From CAYWTX01 sp964461295 (GTDB taxonomy: Bacteria; Planctomycetota; Phycisphaerae; SM23-33), in assembly GCA_964461295.1 (NCBI GenBank), contig CAYWTX010000302.1:1-8460 (forward strand): a stretch of 8,460 bases of DNA. The letters are read 5' to 3'. Shown in pieces: positions 8,044 to 8,460 of the stretch (positions are counted from its first letter, which is position 1; each line of letters begins with the position of its first letter). Both the position numbers and the translations under genes were made by a program. The notes under the pieces are model-generated. The model searched no databases, was not told where the DNA came from, and was given only the letters and a program-made list of their open reading frames with translations.

Positions 8044-8072
8044 ATTGTAGACTCCCCGCCGCCGCTTGAGGA
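8044..8072 (-). promoter_or_regulatory. Candidate promoter giving a leaderless MFS mRNA
   Basis: On the minus strand TACAAT (8049-8044) matches the -10 consensus at five of six positions. With 17-bp spacing the -35 would be TCCTCA (8072-8067), three of six. Only 11 nt separate the -10 from the ATG at 8032, so a start 6-8 nt downstream would leave a leader of 3-5 nt, too short for a Shine-Dalgarno, and none is visible. The box stands out in GC-rich surroundings, but the -35 is poor. Confidence 0.35.
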
Positions 8073-8090
8073 GTCGCTGCCGAAGAAGGC

Positions 8091-8135
8091 GGGGACGCTG
8101 CGCCATGGGTTCGTGGCGACGAAAGAGGCGTCCCC
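8091..8135. repeat. Imperfect cruciform with 8-bp outer and 5-bp inner stems
   Basis: GGGGACGC at 8091-8098 pairs exactly with GCGTCCCC at 8128-8135. Nested inside, CGCCA at 8101-8105 pairs with TGGCG at 8114-8118 around an 8-nt loop. A 2-nt spacer on one side and a 9-nt spacer on the other join the two stems. It lies about 20 bp upstream of the candidate -35 of the MFS gene and differs in sequence from the 86-bp repeats. It could be a regulator site, another repeat family, or a chance structure. Confidence 0.45.
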
Positions 8136-8147
8136 TTCGCGGAATCC

Positions 8148-8354
8148 CAACAGAGCCGTGCCGTGCCGGCACGGTTGCCTCCGGGCAAGGGACCGCTTCC
8201 GTCGCGCCCGCGGGCGCAGGCGGTCCCTCATTCGCATCCGACCGTGCCGTGCCGGCACGGTTGCCTCCGGGCAAGGGACCGCTTCCGTCGCGCCCGCGGA
8301 CGCAGGCGGTCCCTCATTCGCATCCGACCGTGCCGACACGGCACGGCTCTGTTG
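8148..8354. repeat. 207-bp element with 27-bp imperfect terminal inverted repeats
   Basis: Bases 8148-8174 are the reverse complement of 8328-8354 over 27 bp with a single mismatch (at 8336). The right copy itself begins with an 8-bp hairpin, CCGTGCCG/CGGCACGG around ACA (8328-8346). The two 86-bp tandem units fill the interior. The layout resembles a non-autonomous, MITE-like or BIME-like composite of repetitive palindromes. There is no transposase and no obvious target-site duplication, so mobility is inference. Confidence 0.6.
8156..8327. repeat. Two tandem 86-bp units, 85/86 identical
   Basis: Unit 1 is 8156-8241 and unit 2 is 8242-8327. They differ only at 8214 (G) versus 8300 (A). Each unit holds three back-to-back palindromes. 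In unit 1 these are: a perfect 14-bp palindrome CCGTGCCGGCACGG (8161-8174); a TTGCC/GGCAA stem with a TCCG loop (8175-8188); and a 9-bp stem AGGGACCGC/GCGGTCCCT (8188-8196 with 8220-8228) enclosing the 12-bp palindrome CGCCCGCGGGCG (8205-8216). The G-to-A change breaks that inner palindrome in unit 2. The remainder (CTCATTCGCATCCGA-like) is unstructured. Near-identity suggests recent duplication or conversion. Confidence 0.9.
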
Positions 8355-8401
8355 CCGTGCCGAACGGTCCCATCGGGTTCGTTGAGTTGGCGGCCTTGGG
8401 C

Positions 8402-8460
8402 AATCCCAACGGAGCCGTGCCGTGCCGGCACGGTTGCCTCCGGGCAAGGGACCGCTTCCG
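8402..8460. repeat. Start of a third repeat copy, cut by the window edge
   Basis: Bases 8402-8460 match 8143-8201 at 58 of 59 positions (8411 G versus 8152 A), including the 14-bp palindrome (8420-8433) and the TTGCC/GGCAA hairpin. The match begins with AATCCCAAC before the palindromes, outside the 86-bp unit, so the larger repeated block has a spacing of 259 bp. The copy continues beyond the window. Confidence 0.88.

Larger units (their letters stand above)
8033..8460. other. Gene-free, palindrome-dense repeat zone
   Basis: I see no supportable gene in these 428 bp. Several frames stay open on both strands, but their products are translations of the repeats, and the 86-bp repeat unit is not a multiple of three, so successive copies would be read in different frames. 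The zone contains the candidate promoter of the MFS gene, an imperfect cruciform, two tandem 86-bp units, a bracketing pair of inverted repeats and the start of another copy; these are listed separately. The array continues past the right edge. Confidence 0.7.

Noticed and set aside
8033..8188. Longer start for the MFS protein (ATG at 8188)
   Set aside because: The extra 52 residues translate palindromic repeat DNA and are not membrane-like; the first transmembrane segment fits the start at 8032.
6687..8447. 586-codon minus-strand frame over the MFS gene and the repeat zone
   Set aside because: It is out of frame with the twelve-segment permease, is arginine- and glycine-rich without membrane segments, and its beginning is translated repeat DNA.
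8156..8460. CRISPR array
   Set aside because: The units are 86 bp and directly adjacent, with no unique spacers of constant length between short repeats, and no cas gene is present.

Overview
The window is very GC-rich and every gene I can support lies on the minus strand, so transcription runs from high to low coordinates. The gene content is a partial exported beta-propeller protein, an exported FG-GAP/VCBS repeat protein, a large exported multidomain protein resembling the glycoside-hydrolase-like families of environmental bacteria, and an MFS permease. Together with palindromic intergenic repeats, this fits a Planctomycetota-like genome (Phycisphaerae or relatives), with Lentisphaerota or Verrucomicrobiota as alternatives. 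That placement is inference: there is no rRNA or marker gene here.

Layout in the direction of transcription. Positions 8460-8033 are a gene-free, palindrome-dense zone. It contains two 86-bp tandem units that differ at one base, 27-bp inverted repeats bracketing a 207-bp element, the start of a further copy that runs off the window, and a separate imperfect cruciform at 8091-8135. The MFS transporter (8032-6824) follows, with a TACAAT box so close to its start codon that the mRNA may be leaderless. After a 94-bp gap holding a possible promoter and a strong Shine-Dalgarno comes the 953-residue exported protein (6729-3868). Only 38 bp separate it from the FG-GAP protein (3829-1961), so these two are probably co-transcribed. 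A 260-bp gap (1960-1701) with two hairpins and a 9-bp inverted repeat separates this pair from the SBBP-like beta-propeller protein (1700 to beyond position 1), which has its own Shine-Dalgarno.

Three consecutive products carry signal peptides and are built mostly of beta structure: a galactose-binding-like jelly roll plus barrel, and two propeller-type repeat proteins. They look like an exported or cell-surface set, plausibly for binding or processing a polysaccharide or glycoprotein, but no catalytic residue can be assigned with confidence. I see no defence system, CRISPR array, RNA gene or transposase. The least ordinary DNA is the repeat zone at the right end. The least explained protein parts are the N-terminal domain of the FG-GAP protein and the C-terminal domain of the 953-residue protein.
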